6,451 nt of DNA from Planctomyces sp. (GTDB taxonomy: Bacteria; Planctomycetota; Planctomycetia; Planctomycetales; Planctomycetaceae): the NCBI GenBank assembly GCA_005809115.1, contig SYLK01000407.1:1-6451 (forward strand), in the 5' to 3' direction. Position 1 is the first letter of the stretch, and every line of letters begins with the position of its first letter. Position numbers and translations under genes: made by a program. Below the pieces are notes generated by a model. The model was not told where the DNA came from, did not search any database, and saw only the letters and a program-made list of their open reading frames with translations. Below, piece by piece: positions 5,741-6,451 of this stretch.

Positions 5741-6451
5741 GTGTCGGAGTCAGCCCCCTTGGCCACAGTCAGCCCCACCAGCAGTCAGACTGCTGTTTCG
5801 CCTCACGATCAGCGAATCGGACAACTGCTGGACGATCTCGATACACCGACGCTGCTGCTCGATCGATCCGCCAGTGATCGCAACCTGGAACGCATGGCCG
5901 AATTCTTCCGAAACCGGCCAGCAAAGCTCAGACCACACTTCAAGAACCACAAGTGCGTCACACTGGCAAAACGTCAGCTGGCCCCTGGTGCGGTCGGGAT
6001 GACGTGCGCGAAGCTGGGTGAGGCCGAAGTCCTGGTCGATCAGGGTGTCCGGGATGTGCTCGTCGCCAATCAGGTGGTGGGAAAAGTCAAAGTGGCACGC
6101 CTGGCACGTCTGGCAAAGAGAGCAACGGTCACCGTGGCTGTCGACCACTGGGATCAGGCCACCGCGATTTCTCAGGCCGCCACCGAAGCAGGTTCCACGG
6201 TCCGTCTGCTGATCGAAGTGGACATCGGGATGGGTCGATGTGGACTGCCCCCGGGGCAGCCGGTTCTCGATCTGGCGCGCAGGCTGCTGACGTTGCCTGG
6301 CGTTCAGCTGACCGGGCTGCAGGCTTACGAGGGCCATCTGGTCAACGTGATTGACCGCGAGGATCGCCGTGTGCGATCGCGTGCTGCGATGCAGCAGGCT
6401 GTCGATACTCGTCGGCTGCTCGAGTCGGCGGGGATTCCGATTTCGTGCATC
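5741..6451 (+). CDS. Alanine racemase N-domain PLP enzyme, D-threonine aldolase / D-serine dehydratase-like (5' part)
   Basis: The visible 237 codons are the N-terminal TIM-barrel part of a fold-type III PLP enzyme of the DSD1/D-threonine aldolase group, which acts on D-amino acids such as D-threonine, D-serine or 3-hydroxyaspartate. Signatures are LDTPTLLLD (33-41), RPHFKNHK (64-71) with the PLP Schiff-base Lys68, TCAKLGEAEVL (88-98), VLVANQV (106-112), IEVDIGMGRCG (158-168) and GLQAYEGHL (192-200). The C-terminal beta domain, including the metal-binding His/Cys residues that would separate an aldolase from a dehydratase, is outside the window, so the substrate is open. The start is uncertain: the frame opens after a TGA at 5681, and no ATG occurs before the family's N-terminus. 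GTG 5741 is chosen; TTG 5759 is a good rival because GGAG lies 9 nt upstream of it. No functional link to ktrBA is evident. Confidence 0.88.
   Translation, partial: MSESAPLATVSPTSSQTAVSPHDQRIGQLLDDLDTPTLLLDRSASDRNLERMAEFFRNRPAKLRPHFKNHKCVTLAKRQLAPGAVGMTCAKLGEAEVLVDQGVRDVLVANQVVGKVKVARLARLAKRATVTVAVDHWDQATAISQAATEAGSTVRLLIEVDIGMGRCGLPPGQPVLDLARRLLTLPGVQLTGLQAYEGHLVNVIDREDRRVRSRAAMQQAVDTRRLLESAGIPISCI

Noticed and set aside
534..5758. Similar N-termini MSESA in CoaX and the PLP enzyme (if GTG 5741 is its start)
   Set aside because: Only five residues agree, with different codons; treated as coincidence.
5750..6337. 195-codon open frame on the minus strand
   Set aside because: It is antisense to the strongly recognisable PLP enzyme, and its translation has no family motif; it is a shadow of GC-rich codon use.
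1..6451. CRISPR array, transposon ends, tRNA or rRNA
   Set aside because: No regularly spaced repeats, no transposase motifs or terminal inverted repeats, and no cloverleaf or rRNA-like sequence was seen on either strand.

Overview
The window is GC-rich bacterial DNA, apparently chromosomal, with densely packed housekeeping and physiology genes. There is no sign of a phage, insertion sequence, CRISPR array, tRNA or rRNA. The content (AhpC-type peroxiredoxin, three-subunit transhydrogenase, type III pantothenate kinase, Ktr potassium uptake, weak Shine-Dalgarno sites and GTG starts) would fit a planctomycete-like or related Gram-negative organism. That placement is inference from gene content and style, not from a marker gene.

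Left half (1-2978, minus strand). Four genes run in the same direction: a 2-Cys peroxiredoxin of AhpC type (2430-2978), the small membrane subunit PntAB of proton-translocating NAD(P) transhydrogenase (1973-2365), its large subunit PntB (563-1963), and type III pantothenate kinase CoaX (1-536, C-terminus beyond the window edge). Gaps are 64, 9 and 26 nt, with no hairpin-plus-T-run terminator visible, so one transcript is plausible. PntAA, the NAD(H)-binding subunit that a three-subunit transhydrogenase needs, is not in the window. Its usual place directly upstream of pntAB is taken by the peroxiredoxin. Functionally this pairs a peroxide-reducing enzyme, whose recycling ultimately costs NAD(P)H, with the membrane machine that makes NADPH from NADH using the proton gradient.

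Middle (2979-3410). This is a non-coding divergent control region of about 430 bp. It contains a good sigma70-like promoter candidate for the peroxiredoxin operon, a weaker one for the potassium genes, and three short inverted repeats.

Right half (plus strand). ktrB (3411-4784) and ktrA (4824-5480) encode the K+-translocating subunit and the cytoplasmic nucleotide-binding RCK subunit of a Ktr-type potassium uptake system, 39 nt apart. After a 260-nt gap with a two-copy direct repeat comes the 5' part of a fold-type III PLP enzyme of the D-threonine aldolase / D-serine dehydratase-like family (5741 to the edge).

Overall this is an ordinary core-type region. The points worth a second look are the transhydrogenase operon without pntAA but with a peroxiredoxin, the C-x-C resolving centre of that peroxiredoxin, a 17-bp tandem duplication with an embedded five-codon ORF at the pntB-coaX junction, and the repeat structures in the two intergenic regions. 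I see no convincing evidence of an entirely new system.
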